Below, in pieces: positions 1-9,409 of a stretch of DNA of 64,000 nucleotides; within the stretch, counting starts at the first letter, position 1; every line of letters starts with the position of its first letter. This stretch comes from DASQPJ01 sp036268355 (GTDB taxonomy: Bacteria; Actinomycetota; Actinomycetes; Sporichthyales; Sporichthyaceae). The notes beneath the pieces were generated by a model. The model was not told the origin of the DNA. It searched no databases and worked only from the letters and a program-made list of their open reading frames with translations. The translations under genes and the position numbers were made by a program. The stretch is from contig DATAUG010000036.1 in NCBI GenBank assembly GCA_036268355.1, positions 124,001 to 188,000 of the forward strand. The letters are read 5' to 3'.

Positions 1-1590
1 CGGCTGAACCGCCCGATCAAGTGGAACGAGTCGCGCAGCGAGAACTTCCAGACCGTGCACCACGGCCGCGACCAGATCCAGGACATCGAGATCTGCGCGA
101 CCAAGGACGGCACCCTGCTCGGTATGAAGGTCGACCTGATCGCCAACCTCGGCGCCTATCTGCGGCTGTTCACCGCGGGCATCCCGCTGTTCGGCGCGGC
201 GATGTTCAACGCGATCTACAAGATGGAGGGCTACCAGTTCAACTGCCAGACCGTCTTCACCAACGAGACTCCGACCGACGCCTACCGCGGCGCGGGTCGT
301 CCCGAGGCGACGTTCGGCGCCGAACGGATGATGGACGAACTGGCCGCCCACCTGGGCATGGACCCGCTCGAGGTACGGGCGAAGAACTGGATCAAGCACG
401 AGGAGTTCCCGTACACCACGGTCTCCGGGTCGGTGTACGACACCGGCAACTACGAGGCCGCCACCGCGCGCGCCAAGGAACTGTTCGGCTACGACGAGCT
501 GCGCGCCGAGCAGCAACGGCGCCGTGAAGCCGGCGACAAGGTGGCGCTGGGAATCGGGATATCGACGTTCACCGAGGCCTGCGGCCTGGCGCCGAGCCGT
601 GCACTGGGCCAGCTCAACGTCAGCGCCGGCGGTTGGGAGCGCGCCGAGATCCGGGTCACGATCACCGGCAAGATCCAGGTGATCTCCGGCTCCACCCCGC
701 ACGGCCAGGGCCACTGGACGGCCTGGTCGCAGCTCGTCTCGGACAAGCTGGGCATCCCGTTCGACGACATCGAGTTGCTCGCCGGCGACACCGCCAGTTC
801 CCCGCAGGGCATGGACACCTACGGCTCCCGGTCGCTGGTCGTCGGCGGCTCGGCGATCGTCAAGGCCTGCGACAAGGTCATCGCCAAGGCCCGCCGGGTG
901 GCCGCCCACACGCTGGAGTGCGACCCGGACGACCTCGAGTTCGCGGCCGGCGCGTTCACCGTCAAGGGCACGCCGGGCAGGAAGATGCTCATCCAGGAAT
1001 GTGCGTTCGCCACCCACCTGGCGCACAACATCCCGGACGGGATGGAACCGAGCCTGAACAGCGCCTACACCTACGACCCGATCAACCTCTCCTACCCGCA
1101 CGGCACCCACCTGTGCGCCGTCGAGGTCGACACCGAGACCGGGTTCACCAAGATCCGCAAGTACGTGGCCGTGGATGACGTCGGAACCGTGGTCAACCCG
1201 TTGATCGTCGAGGGGCAGGTGCACGGCGGCCTGGCCCAGGGCATCGCGCAGGCCCTCTACGAGGAGGCGCTGTTCGACACCGACGGCAACCTGACCACCG
1301 GCTCGTTCGTGGACTACCTGGTGCCCTCGGCCGCCGACCTGCCCAGCTACATCACCGACCGAACCGTGACGCCGTCCACGGACAACCCGATCGGCGCCAA
1401 GGGCGTCGGCGAGGCCGGGTGCATCGCCTCCACGCCGTGCATCGTGAACGGCGTGGTCGACGCACTGCGTCCGTTCGGCATCAACGACATCCAGATGCCG
1501 TGCACCCCCGAGCGCGTGTGGCGCGCTGTTCACGAGGCCAGGCAGGCCGACCCGCACGGTATGCACAAGCCGGAAGGCGGTGCCGCGTGA
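1..1590 (+). CDS. coxL: Xanthine dehydrogenase-family molybdopterin subunit, form II CoxL-like (5' truncated)
   Basis: Large, Mo-cofactor-binding subunit of a CO-dehydrogenase-like molybdenum hydroxylase. The reading frame is open from the window edge, so the N-terminal part lies outside; 529 residues are visible. Nucleotides 280-300 encode AYRGAGR, the active-site signature of form II CoxL. Genuine CO oxidisers of form I have AYxCSFR, so the real substrate is probably not, or not only, CO. The stretch GAKGVGEAG near the C-terminus is typical of molybdopterin binding in this family. The stop overlaps the coxM start (GTGA), so the two genes are translationally coupled. Order L-M-G suggests the small 2Fe-2S subunit coxS lies just upstream, as usual for form II operons. 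Confidence 0.93.
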   Translation, partial: RLNRPIKWNESRSENFQTVHHGRDQIQDIEICATKDGTLLGMKVDLIANLGAYLRLFTAGIPLFGAAMFNAIYKMEGYQFNCQTVFTNETPTDAYRGAGRPEATFGAERMMDELAAHLGMDPLEVRAKNWIKHEEFPYTTVSGSVYDTGNYEAATARAKELFGYDELRAEQQRRREAGDKVALGIGISTFTEACGLAPSRALGQLNVSAGGWERAEIRVTITGKIQVISGSTPHGQGHWTAWSQLVSDKLGIPFDDIELLAGDTASSPQGMDTYGSRSLVVGGSAIVKACDKVIAKARRVAAHTLECDPDDLEFAAGAFTVKGTPGRKMLIQECAFATHLAHNIPDGMEPSLNSAYTYDPINLSYPHGTHLCAVEVDTETGFTKIRKYVAVDDVGTVVNPLIVEGQVHGGLAQGIAQALYEEALFDTDGNLTTGSFVDYLVPSAADLPSYITDRTVTPSTDNPIGAKGVGEAGCIASTPCIVNGVVDALRPFGINDIQMPCTPERVWRAVHEARQADPHGMHKPEGGAA

Positions 1591-2441
1591 TCCCGTCCAG
1601 CTTCGAATACCTGAAGGCGACCTCGGTCGCCGAGGCCGTTTCCGCGCTGGCGGGCGCGGAGGACGCCAAGATCCTCGGCGGCGGCCAGAGCTTCATCCCG
1701 ATCCTGCGGCTGAAGCTGGCCAACCCGGGCCTGCTCGTCGACGTCAGCCGGGTGGCGCAGATGCGCGGGGTGACCGACGACGGCGACGCGTTGGTCATCG
1801 GGGCGATGACCACCCACCACGAGGTCATGAACGACCCGCTGGTCAGAGCCCACGCGCCGCTGCTGGCGCAGGCCACCGCGACGGTGGCCGACCCGCAGGT
1901 CCGCCACCGCGGCACGTTCGGCGGGGCCCTGGCCCACGCCGATCCGGCCGGCGACCTGCCCGGGGTCGCACTCGTCCACGGCGCCACCATGACGGTCACC
2001 GGTCCGGGCGGAACCCGGACCATCCCGGCGGCGGAGTTCTTCGTCGACTACCTCGAAACGGCCCTGGCCGAGGACGAGCTGCTGACCGCCATCCGGCTGC
2101 CGAAGCTCGGGGCGGGCTGGGGCGTGCATTACGAGAAGTTCAACCGGGTGGCCCAGGCCTGGTCGATCGTCGGTGTGGCCGCGGCCGTGAGGCGCGACAA
2201 CGGCCACATCGCGGAGGCCCGGATCGCGCTGACCAACATGGGTTCGGTGCACCTGCGGGCCGGTGCGACGGAGAACGCCCTGGCGGGCGCGGAGGCGACC
2301 GATTCGGCGGTGCACGGCGCCGCCCGACTGGCGGCGGAGGGAACCAACCCCGCCTCCGACCAGAACGCCCAGGCCGACTACCGTGAAGAGTTGGCGCGAG
2401 TGTTGACCCACCGAGCCGTGAAAGCAGCCGCAGGTATTTGA
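1587..2441 (+). CDS. coxM: FAD-binding medium subunit of CO-dehydrogenase-like enzyme (CoxM)
   Basis: Flavoprotein subunit of 284 residues that passes electrons from the Mo centre and Fe-S clusters to the quinone pool. The FAD-binding segments are visible as LGGGQSF (about residues 30-36) and GTFGGALAHADPAGD (about 109-123), followed by the C-terminal CO_deh_flav_C region. The GTG at 1587 overlaps the coxL stop by four bases. This start gives the usual family N-terminus (MIPSSFEYLKA) and length; an in-frame upstream extension inside coxL would not. The gene is followed after 30 bases by coxG. Confidence 0.94.
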   Translation: MIPSSFEYLKATSVAEAVSALAGAEDAKILGGGQSFIPILRLKLANPGLLVDVSRVAQMRGVTDDGDALVIGAMTTHHEVMNDPLVRAHAPLLAQATATVADPQVRHRGTFGGALAHADPAGDLPGVALVHGATMTVTGPGGTRTIPAAEFFVDYLETALAEDELLTAIRLPKLGAGWGVHYEKFNRVAQAWSIVGVAAAVRRDNGHIAEARIALTNMGSVHLRAGATENALAGAEATDSAVHGAARLAAEGTNPASDQNAQADYREELARVLTHRAVKAAAGI

Positions 2442-2471
2442 GAACCTCCTGCCGGAACGAAGGAAACAGGC

Positions 2472-3143
2472 ATGCAGCTGGAGCATGAGTTCACCGTTCC
2501 CGTACCGGTCGAGCAGGCGTGGGAAGTCCTGCTCGACGTCGAGCGCCTCGCGCCCTGCATGCCCGGCGCGGTGCTCGACGAGATCCGCGGGGATGAGTTC
2601 GACGGCCGGGTGAAGGTGAAGGTCGGCCCGATCACGGTCACCTACGGCGGCACGGCGTCGTTCGTGGAGAAGGACGTCGAGAACCACAAGCTGGTCATCA
2701 AGGCCTCCGGCCGGGAGGCCAAAGGCTCCGGGACGGCGGTGGCCACGATCGTCGCCACGCTCAAGGGCTCCGGCGACGAGACTCAGATCAGCGTCTCCAC
2801 CGAGCTGTCCATCACCGGCAAGCCGGCCCAGTTCGGCCGCGGCGTGATGATCGACGTCAGCAACAAGCTGTTGGGCCAGTTCACCCAGTGCCTGGCCGAA
2901 AAGATCTCTGGCGGCGGACCTGAGGAGGTTGCCCCGGCGAATTCGCCCGGGCAACCACTGAACGCCTCCAGCAACGGCTCGGCCGGTTCGGCCGCAGCCA
3001 CCAAGCAGCCCGCACGTCCGGAACCGGAGGCGATCGATCTGCTCGACGCCGCCGGCGCCCCGGTGCTCAAGCGAGTGGCGCCGTTGGCGGCCGTGCTCGT
3101 GCTCCTGCTGGTCGTGCTGGGGATCCGGCGCAAGCGCAAGTGA
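2472..3143 (+). CDS. coxG: CoxG-like SRPBCC protein with C-terminal membrane anchor
   Basis: Carbon monoxide dehydrogenase subunit G family, 223 residues. Residues 1 to about 150 form the SRPBCC (START-like) domain. A low-complexity Ser/Ala/Pro linker follows, then one hydrophobic helix (about 202-218) and a basic RRKRK end. In characterised cox operons CoxG is not a catalytic subunit; it recruits the enzyme to the membrane and delivers quinone. The tail anchor fits that role. An AGGAAACAGG stretch precedes the ATG. Convergent with the next gene, 23 bases between stops. Confidence 0.9.
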   Translation: MQLEHEFTVPVPVEQAWEVLLDVERLAPCMPGAVLDEIRGDEFDGRVKVKVGPITVTYGGTASFVEKDVENHKLVIKASGREAKGSGTAVATIVATLKGSGDETQISVSTELSITGKPAQFGRGVMIDVSNKLLGQFTQCLAEKISGGGPEEVAPANSPGQPLNASSNGSAGSAAATKQPARPEPEAIDLLDAAGAPVLKRVAPLAAVLVLLLVVLGIRRKRK

Positions 3144-3166
3144 TCTGACCGATCTGCACAGTCTCG

Positions 3167-4771
3167 TCAGAAGTTACGGGCCGCTCCCCGACGGGGGCGG
3201 TCCGTCCTGTCGTCTCCCGCGGCTGCGACCACGGGTCGGGCGACGTCCCACCCGGCGGATCCCGGCGCGTTGCCCCGCCGCCGGGCCGACGGGCGCCGGG
3301 GGCCGGCGTGACGTCCGCCGGGTCGGTTTCGAACGACGCGCCTGTAGAGCGGTATCACCGCGATCGCGCACGCGGCGGCGCAGCCGGCCAGCCAGATGCA
3401 GGTCGGCTGCCAGGCTTGCATGAACACCGTCGCCGGTGTCCCGCCGGTGCCCAGGTGGGAGGTGAGCACCGACCCGGATACGGCCAGGCCCAGTGCGGCG
3501 CCGAACTCGCGGGTCAGGTCGTTGACCGCCGAGGCCAGGCCCTGCTCGGCGTCCGGCAGGGCAGACATGATCGCCTCGGTAGCCGTGGCCTGGACCAGGC
3601 CCATGCCGCCGCCTGCCAGCGCCGCGACGCCCACGAACGCCAGCACGGTCGTGTCGGCGTCCAGCCTCGCGTAGAGCAGGTCGGTCGCGGCCACCACGAA
3701 CAGCCCGGTGATCACGAACGGCCCCGCGCCCACCCGTTTGGCGACCCGCCCGGACCAGTAGATCGCGGGCAGCAACAGCGGGGCGTAGGACAGCAGGGTC
3801 GTCCCGATCTGCAGTGCGCTCATCCCGTGGGTGATCGCGAGGTACTCGATCTCGATGAACGCGGCGGCGTAGACGGCGAAGAACAACGACGTGGTGCCGA
3901 CCAGGCCGACCCCCACCACCGGCCTGGCCAGCGCCCGGACGTCGAGCAGCGGATGGTCGGCCAGCCACTGGCGGCGCAGGAAGGCCGCGCAGAGCACGAG
4001 GCCGACCCCGACCGCCCCGACGACCCGCATGCTGCGCAGGCCGTGTTCACCTGCCGAGACGATTCCGAACGCCGTGGCGCCGACGCCGAGGACCACGACC
4101 GCCGACCCCAGCGGGTCGAGGTTGATCCGCTCCGAGGCCAGCGACTCCGGGACCAACAGCGGTACGGCGACCAGCAGGACCAAGGACAGCGAGCCGAACG
4201 ACCAGAAGATCGAGCGCCAGGAGAACACCTCGAGCTCGGCACCCGCGGCGAACAGCCCGGCGAACGCGCCGAGGATCGCCGCGATCGACCAGGTCGTGAT
4301 GGCCCGCGTCCGCTGCGCGGGAAACGCTGAAGTCAACGTCGACAGCGTGGCCGGGAAGACCAGCGCCGCCCCGACCGCGCACACGCATCGCCAGACGATC
4401 ACCGAGGCCACGTCGTCCGACATCGCGATCGCGATGTTGGCCGCCCCCATTCCGACCAGACCGATCAACAACATCCGTCGTCTGCCCCAGCGGTCGCCCA
4501 TCGCGCCGAACGGCAACAGCAGGGCGGCCAGACCGATCGGGTACGAGTCGAGGATCCACTGCAGGTCGCCGGGCGAGGCGTGCAGGCTCGCGACCAGCTG
4601 CGGCACCACCAGGCTCAGCACGATCTGCTGGGAGACCACCACCGCCACGGCGCCGCTGACGGTCGCCAACGCGAGGCGGCCGTACCGCACGCCGCCGCCC
4701 GACATGCTGAGTTCCGACACCGCTGCCCCCGATGCCCCGATGCCCCCGACACTTTCGTTGCGTCCGACCAA
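3167..4771 (-). CDS. MFS transporter, DHA2-type drug/proton antiporter-like
   Basis: Membrane exporter of 534 residues with about 14 hydrophobic helices, the DHA2 (EmrB/QacA) arrangement. The loop 2-3 motif is visible as GDRWGRRR after the second helix. The C-terminal 50 residues are Arg/Pro-rich and cytoplasmic. Substrate cannot be told. An alternative ATG (MSGGGVRYGR) lies 66 bases inside and would give a more usual short N-terminus. The neighbouring protease gene lies 42 bases upstream on the same strand, but nothing links the functions. Confidence 0.87.
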   Translation of the reverse strand: MVGRNESVGGIGASGAAVSELSMSGGGVRYGRLALATVSGAVAVVVSQQIVLSLVVPQLVASLHASPGDLQWILDSYPIGLAALLLPFGAMGDRWGRRRMLLIGLVGMGAANIAIAMSDDVASVIVWRCVCAVGAALVFPATLSTLTSAFPAQRTRAITTWSIAAILGAFAGLFAAGAELEVFSWRSIFWSFGSLSLVLLVAVPLLVPESLASERINLDPLGSAVVVLGVGATAFGIVSAGEHGLRSMRVVGAVGVGLVLCAAFLRRQWLADHPLLDVRALARPVVGVGLVGTTSLFFAVYAAAFIEIEYLAITHGMSALQIGTTLLSYAPLLLPAIYWSGRVAKRVGAGPFVITGLFVVAATDLLYARLDADTTVLAFVGVAALAGGGMGLVQATATEAIMSALPDAEQGLASAVNDLTREFGAALGLAVSGSVLTSHLGTGGTPATVFMQAWQPTCIWLAGCAAACAIAVIPLYRRVVRNRPGGRHAGPRRPSARRRGNAPGSAGWDVARPVVAAAGDDRTDRPRRGAARNF

Positions 4772-4813
4772 GTGTGGGTCATGGCTCAGACACGGTCGGA
4801 CGCGACCTACGGA

Positions 4814-6580
4814 TCATCCGGTCGGTGCCGGCGAGCGGTCACCCGCCGGGCCGAGACCCACCGCCTCCCAGGCGGCCTCGACCGCGCTCGCCTGCGTGGA
4901 ACCCGCACCGTAGATGTCCGTGGTCGCCTGCAGCACGGCGGCGCGCGCCGCCGGGTAGTCGGTGGCCGAGGTGAAGTAGTGGGTCAGCGCCCGGTACCAG
5001 ATTGCGGCGGCCGCATCCCGACCGATCCCGGTGACCTTCTGCCGGTCGCACGTCGGGCTGTCGTAACCGATGCCGTTGATTCGCTTGCGGCCGCTGCCTT
5101 CGGCCAACAGGTAGAAGAAGTGATTGCCGATCCCGGCCGCCAGGTGCGGGTCGAGTTGGCCGACCTGCGAATCCCAGCAGTCCGGGGACTGCCCGTCGCG
5201 GCTGGGGCGATCCAGGTAGCGGATCGCCTTGGGCATCCCGCGCCCGGACCGGGGCGACAGGAACACCGCAGCGCCCATCAGGTATTCCGCCGGGACCGCG
5301 GGATTGTCCGCATGGAACTCGATCATCGTGCCGAAGATGTCGCTGGTGGACTCGTTGAGTCCGCCTGACTCCCCGTCAGTTGCCAATTTGGCCGTTTGCC
5401 CGGTGATCCCGTGGGTGGTCTCGTGCCCGATGATGTCCAGGGCGACCAGCGGCCCTGTCTGCTCGCCGTCGCCGTCGCCGTAGGTGACACAGTGGCAGTC
5501 CTCGCTCCAGAACGCGTTGACCAAGGACTGACCGTAGTGAACGCGGCTGCGGACCCCCACGCCGTCGTCGGCCACTCCCGAGCGCCCGAACACGTCGTGG
5601 TAGAAGTCCCAGGTCATGGCCTGTCCGTATTGGGCGTCGACGGCGGCGCTCTGCCGATTTGTCGCGGTGCCGTCGCCCCACTCGTTGGTCGGCGAACGGA
5701 ACAGCGCTTCGCCGATCCCACCCCACCGCGACGGCAATCCGGGCAGGTCGGAGTCGTCGGCGTTGCGGGCGTCAACGGTCCAGCCGCCGCCTCGGATCGG
5801 GTCCTTCAGCACGTATTCGCGTTGGGCCTGGGAGGTCGCCAGCGTGACGTCGCCCGCGTACAACGAGTGCCCGGTGCCGCTTGCCCCGGCACCCCGCCCA
5901 GGTGTGCCGGTACGCGAGGTCGGCGACCCGCCGGGGGCGGCGGTGAGCGCGCGATCGGTGGGAAGGAAGGTCTGGACCAACTCGGCCCGGAAGCGGATCG
6001 CGCCGGAGACGGCGTCGACGTAGGTGTGTCGGTGGCTGGGGGTGCCGTCAGGTTGCCGCCCGACGCTTTCGACGTCCCAGGCCAACGCCGCTGGGCCGTG
6101 CCGGGTGTCGATCATCAGTTGAGGTTTGCCGCGCAGCACCGATCCCGCCGGCACCATCCACGCGACCGCGGGGGCGTCGACCAGCGGCGCCGACGGCAGG
6201 TCGTCCAACCGGTGGGTGAAGCTCGCACTCGCGCCCGTCCAGCGTCCATCGCCGGCGCGATGGACCACGAAGTCGCCACCGCGTACCGGCAGCCCCCGGA
6301 ACGTGCGTTCCATCCGCACGTGCGTCGAGCCGTCGCGGTCGGCCATCACGTCGACCGACCGCACCCGATAGTCGCGGCCCAGGCCCTGTGGACCGGACCG
6401 ATCCGTCGGGAAACCAAGCGCGGCCGCGTGGTCGCGCAACGCGCTGACGGCTCCCGCGACGACGGCCGCGGTGCGGTCCGCCGCGGTGGGCGTGGCGTGC
6501 GCCCGCGGCACGGCGCCGCCGACCGCGGCCACCGCAAGTGCGGTGGCCGCCGCGCACATCGACTTGGTTCGGAATTCCAT
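4814..6580 (-). CDS. Secreted thermolysin-like (M4) neutral metalloprotease
   Basis: Zinc endopeptidase of 588 residues, exported as a preproenzyme. A signal peptide (residues 1-33, hydrophobic core AAATALAVAAVGGAV, end AHA) is followed by an FTP/PepSY propeptide (to about 210) and the M4 catalytic domain. The zinc site is HETTH at residues 386-390, with the third ligand E410 in GGLNESTSD. The 24-residue spacing equals that of thermolysin. The catalytic His region (PHLAAGIGNHFFYLL) is also present. The ATG at 6580 is chosen because the signal peptide starts there; the open frame upstream lacks protease-like sequence. Divergent from the hydrolase at 6704. Confidence 0.95.
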   Translation of the reverse strand: MEFRTKSMCAAATALAVAAVGGAVPRAHATPTAADRTAAVVAGAVSALRDHAAALGFPTDRSGPQGLGRDYRVRSVDVMADRDGSTHVRMERTFRGLPVRGGDFVVHRAGDGRWTGASASFTHRLDDLPSAPLVDAPAVAWMVPAGSVLRGKPQLMIDTRHGPAALAWDVESVGRQPDGTPSHRHTYVDAVSGAIRFRAELVQTFLPTDRALTAAPGGSPTSRTGTPGRGAGASGTGHSLYAGDVTLATSQAQREYVLKDPIRGGGWTVDARNADDSDLPGLPSRWGGIGEALFRSPTNEWGDGTATNRQSAAVDAQYGQAMTWDFYHDVFGRSGVADDGVGVRSRVHYGQSLVNAFWSEDCHCVTYGDGDGEQTGPLVALDIIGHETTHGITGQTAKLATDGESGGLNESTSDIFGTMIEFHADNPAVPAEYLMGAAVFLSPRSGRGMPKAIRYLDRPSRDGQSPDCWDSQVGQLDPHLAAGIGNHFFYLLAEGSGRKRINGIGYDSPTCDRQKVTGIGRDAAAAIWYRALTHYFTSATDYPAARAAVLQATTDIYGAGSTQASAVEAAWEAVGLGPAGDRSPAPTG

Positions 6581-6703
6581 TCGACCCCCAGACGTTGGCA
6601 ATGACCAATTCCTACGTCGGGGTGTCGGGCCGCGCCGGCTGTGATCGATCGCCTGTGGGCAACTGGAGGCTGTGCATAACATCAGCGAGGGAGAAGGGAC
6701 GGC

Positions 6704-7606
6704 ATGACCGAGTTGACGGCCGAGATCAACGGCATCCAGCTGTGTTACGAGGAGTTCGGCGACCCGACCGCGCCGGCGATGCTGCTGATCATGGGCCTGG
6801 GCGGTCCGATGATCTGGTGGGACGACGCGTTCTGTCAGGCGCTGGTGGACCGCGGCTACCGGGTCGTCCGGTTCGACAACCGGGACGCCGGGCGGTCGCA
6901 GTCGATGCCGGGTGCGGCGCCGAGCATGCGCCGGCTCGGCCGTTCGGTGTTGCGCCCGGATCCGCAGCCGGCCTACACCCTCGACGACATGGCCGACGAC
7001 GTCGTGGGGCTGATGGATCACCTGGACGTCGCCGGTGCCCACATCGTGGGCATCTCCATGGGCGGGATGATCGGGCAACTTGTGACGATCCGTCACCCGA
7101 GCCGGGTCCGCTCGCTGACCTCGATGATGTCCACCACCGGAGCTCGCCGGGTGGGTTGGACCGCGCCACGAATCCTGATCCGGATGTTCGAGCCGTGGCC
7201 GCCGGGGGAGGAGTCGTACGTAACACGCAGCGTGGAGGGTGTCGGCCGGATCGGCACCGCCAAGTACTTCGAGACCGCCGCCCCACGCCAGCGGGATCGG
7301 GCCACCCGCACCTACCGGAGGGGGCTCAACCCGGCCGGGACCATGCGCCAACTCTCCGCGATCGTCGCCGCCCCGGATCGGACCGCGGCGCTCGGGCGGA
7401 TCGGTGTCCCCACCGTGGTCATCCACGGCACGGCCGACCCGCTGATCCACGTCAGCGGCGGCAAGGCGACCGCGCGGGCGATCCCGGGAGCCGAACTCGT
7501 CCTCGTGCCGGGCATGGGACACGACATGCCGATCGAACTGTGGCCGGTGCTGCTGGGCGCCATCGAACGCACCGCCCGGCGTGCCGACGCGCTCACGGTG
7601 TCCTGA
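6704..7606 (+). CDS. Alpha/beta hydrolase
   Basis: Cytoplasmic alpha/beta-hydrolase fold enzyme, 300 residues. The nucleophile elbow is GISMGG with Ser118. The acid lies in HGTADPLI and the catalytic His in PGMGHDMP near the C-terminus. The oxyanion region is MGLGGP. The family includes esterases, lactonases and haloperoxidase-like enzymes; the substrate cannot be deduced. A GAGGGAGAAGGGA stretch precedes the ATG. The last residues (DALTVS) and the stop lie inside the first unit of a 47-bp tandem repeat that derives from the end of the convergent gene, so this C-terminus may have been remodelled by that duplication. Confidence 0.9.
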   Translation: MTELTAEINGIQLCYEEFGDPTAPAMLLIMGLGGPMIWWDDAFCQALVDRGYRVVRFDNRDAGRSQSMPGAAPSMRRLGRSVLRPDPQPAYTLDDMADDVVGLMDHLDVAGAHIVGISMGGMIGQLVTIRHPSRVRSLTSMMSTTGARRVGWTAPRILIRMFEPWPPGEESYVTRSVEGVGRIGTAKYFETAAPRQRDRATRTYRRGLNPAGTMRQLSAIVAAPDRTAALGRIGVPTVVIHGTADPLIHVSGGKATARAIPGAELVLVPGMGHDMPIELWPVLLGAIERTARRADALTVS

Positions 7607-7726
7607 CGGGCGGCGCCCGCAGCGACCCGTCGGACGCGCTCACGGTGTCCTGACGGGCGGCGCCGGCAGCAACTCGTCGGACGCGCTCACGGTGTCGCGA
7701 CCGGGGCGGCGCGCAGCAACTCGTCC
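7586..7726. repeat. Three 47-bp tandem repeats spanning two convergent gene ends
   Basis: Units are 7586-7632, 7633-7679 and 7680-7726. Units 1 and 2 differ at about four positions; unit 3 is more diverged. On the minus strand, unit 3 encodes the true end of the wax ester synthase (ELLRAAPVATP, stop). Units 2 and 1 encode copies, each with its own stop (ELLPAPPVRTP and GSLRAPPVRTP). On the plus strand, unit 1 supplies the last codons and stop of the hydrolase. Confidence 0.9.
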
Positions 7727-9162
7727 AACGCGGCGGGTACGGCGGTCGCGAGCGCCCAGAGATCGGGGACCAGCCGTGGGCAGGCGACGAACCCGAAGTC
7801 CAGATCACCGTCGTGGCCCACGACGGTGATGTTCAGGCCGCCCAGGGCGTCGGAGACGGCGGACACCGGGTAGTGCGCCACCATCCGGGCGCCGGCCAGG
7901 TAGAGCGGTACGTGGGGGCCGGGGACGCTGGAGATCACCAGGTTCACCGGATGCCGTCGCGCGCCGTGCAGCACCTTGCCGATCGAGCGCGTGGTGATCC
8001 CGGTGAACGCGGCCGGGACCAGGTCCGTCACGTCGGTCAGCCAACCTTCCGGCATGGCGGCCAGGCGTCGCTTGGCGATCAGCATGGCCGTGGCGACCGC
8101 ACGCAACCGCAGCACCGGATCATCGACGTGCGTCGGCAATGGCGCGACCACCAGCGAGATCTGGTTGCCGGCCGCCTCGGTCCCGTTCGGCGACCGCTTC
8201 CGCAGCGACACCGGAACCCCGACGACCAACGGGCGAGCGGGCAGCGCCCCCTGCTCGAACAGCCAGCCGCGCAGCACCGTCGCGCAGAGGGCCAGCACCA
8301 CGTCGTTGTCCGTGCAGCCGTAGCTGTTGCGTACGACTCGGACGTCGCGCACCGGGACCGAGGCGAAGGCCACGGCGCGTTCGGCCCCGACCGGTGCGTT
8401 GAAGGGAGTCGGCGGCACGCGCAAGCGACGCCGTTCCGGCAGGCCGGTACGCCCGGTCGGGCGGTTGCCCAGCCGGGCGACCCGGGCGGCGACATCGGCC
8501 ACCGCTCGCGATCCGGGTACCCGGTCGGCACCGGGCAGATCGTCCAGATGGGGCAGCAGTCGCGGCACCGAGCGCATCGCCCGGCCCGGGTGGGCGCAGA
8601 TGTTGCGCAGCCCGCGGCCCAGCAGTCGACCGGCGTGCGGTGGCGCCTCCCCGGGCGTCGGCGTGGGGGCGGCTGCCGGGGGACGCCGCGGTTCCCGGTC
8701 CAGGAGCAGCCCGAGCACGGCCCCGGCCGAGATCCCGTCGACGGCCGCGTGATGGACCTTCGCGTAGACGGCCGGCCCGCCGTCGCGGCGACCGTTGATC
8801 AGATGCAGTTCCCAGAGCGGACGCGACCGGTTCAGCGGCCGCGCGTGCAACTGCGCGACCAACGCGGTGAGCGCCCGCTCGTCGCCGGGACCGGCGAGCT
8901 CGTGCGAGTGCAGGTGAGCGTCAAGGTTCAGATCCGCGGCTATCCAGTAGGGACGGTCCAGTCCGAACGGGACCTCCACCAATTTGCGCCGCAACGCCGG
9001 GGCGCGGTCGATACGCGCGGCAACGAGGTTTCGCAGGTCGGCCAGCCGCAGTGGTCCGCCGTCGGCCGGCGGATCGAGGAGGTAGACCCCGGCGATGTGC
9101 CCGGTGTTGGTGGCACTCTCCACGGCCAGGAACTGCTGGTCCAACGAGCTGAGCTGTTCCAT
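7687..9162 (-). CDS. Wax ester synthase / diacylglycerol acyltransferase (WS/DGAT)
   Basis: Acyl-CoA-dependent O-acyltransferase of 491 residues that makes triacylglycerol or wax esters for storage, typical of oleaginous actinobacteria. The catalytic motif HHAAVDG is visible in the N-terminal half (YAKVHHAAVDGISA). The C-terminal WES_acyltransf/DUF1298 region carries SSVPGP and a family-typical G-rich end. The start at 9162 gives MEQLSSLDQQF, the common N-terminus; an ATG five codons earlier (9177) is possible. The 3' end is repeated twice downstream in 47-bp units. Confidence 0.92.
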   Translation of the reverse strand: MEQLSSLDQQFLAVESATNTGHIAGVYLLDPPADGGPLRLADLRNLVAARIDRAPALRRKLVEVPFGLDRPYWIAADLNLDAHLHSHELAGPGDERALTALVAQLHARPLNRSRPLWELHLINGRRDGGPAVYAKVHHAAVDGISAGAVLGLLLDREPRRPPAAAPTPTPGEAPPHAGRLLGRGLRNICAHPGRAMRSVPRLLPHLDDLPGADRVPGSRAVADVAARVARLGNRPTGRTGLPERRRLRVPPTPFNAPVGAERAVAFASVPVRDVRVVRNSYGCTDNDVVLALCATVLRGWLFEQGALPARPLVVGVPVSLRKRSPNGTEAAGNQISLVVAPLPTHVDDPVLRLRAVATAMLIAKRRLAAMPEGWLTDVTDLVPAAFTGITTRSIGKVLHGARRHPVNLVISSVPGPHVPLYLAGARMVAHYPVSAVSDALGGLNITVVGHDGDLDFGFVACPRLVPDLWALATAVPAALDELLRAAPVATP

Positions 9163-9409
9163 GCGGCTCCGGGTCATCGGTTTCTGCGAATACTCGCTGA
9201 TCGCCTGGTCGGCCGGAATAGTCGGGCTGTCCGGGAATGAACATGCTGGGAGTGACATGCGGCAACCGGGCCGTGTGAGCCGTACACACCCGAATGGGTC
9301 CATCTGTGCTGCGCGGGCCGCCCGCGGCGGTATCGTCGGGCTTGCCGGGCCGAGGACGGCCTGGTCGGTCCGTGGAAGTACCGAACTCGCCTGAACAAGT
9401 GGGTTTACC

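Noticed and set aside
6581..7522. N-terminal extension of the M4 protease frame
   Set aside because: Antisense to the alpha/beta hydrolase and without family similarity; the signal peptide begins at the ATG at 6580.
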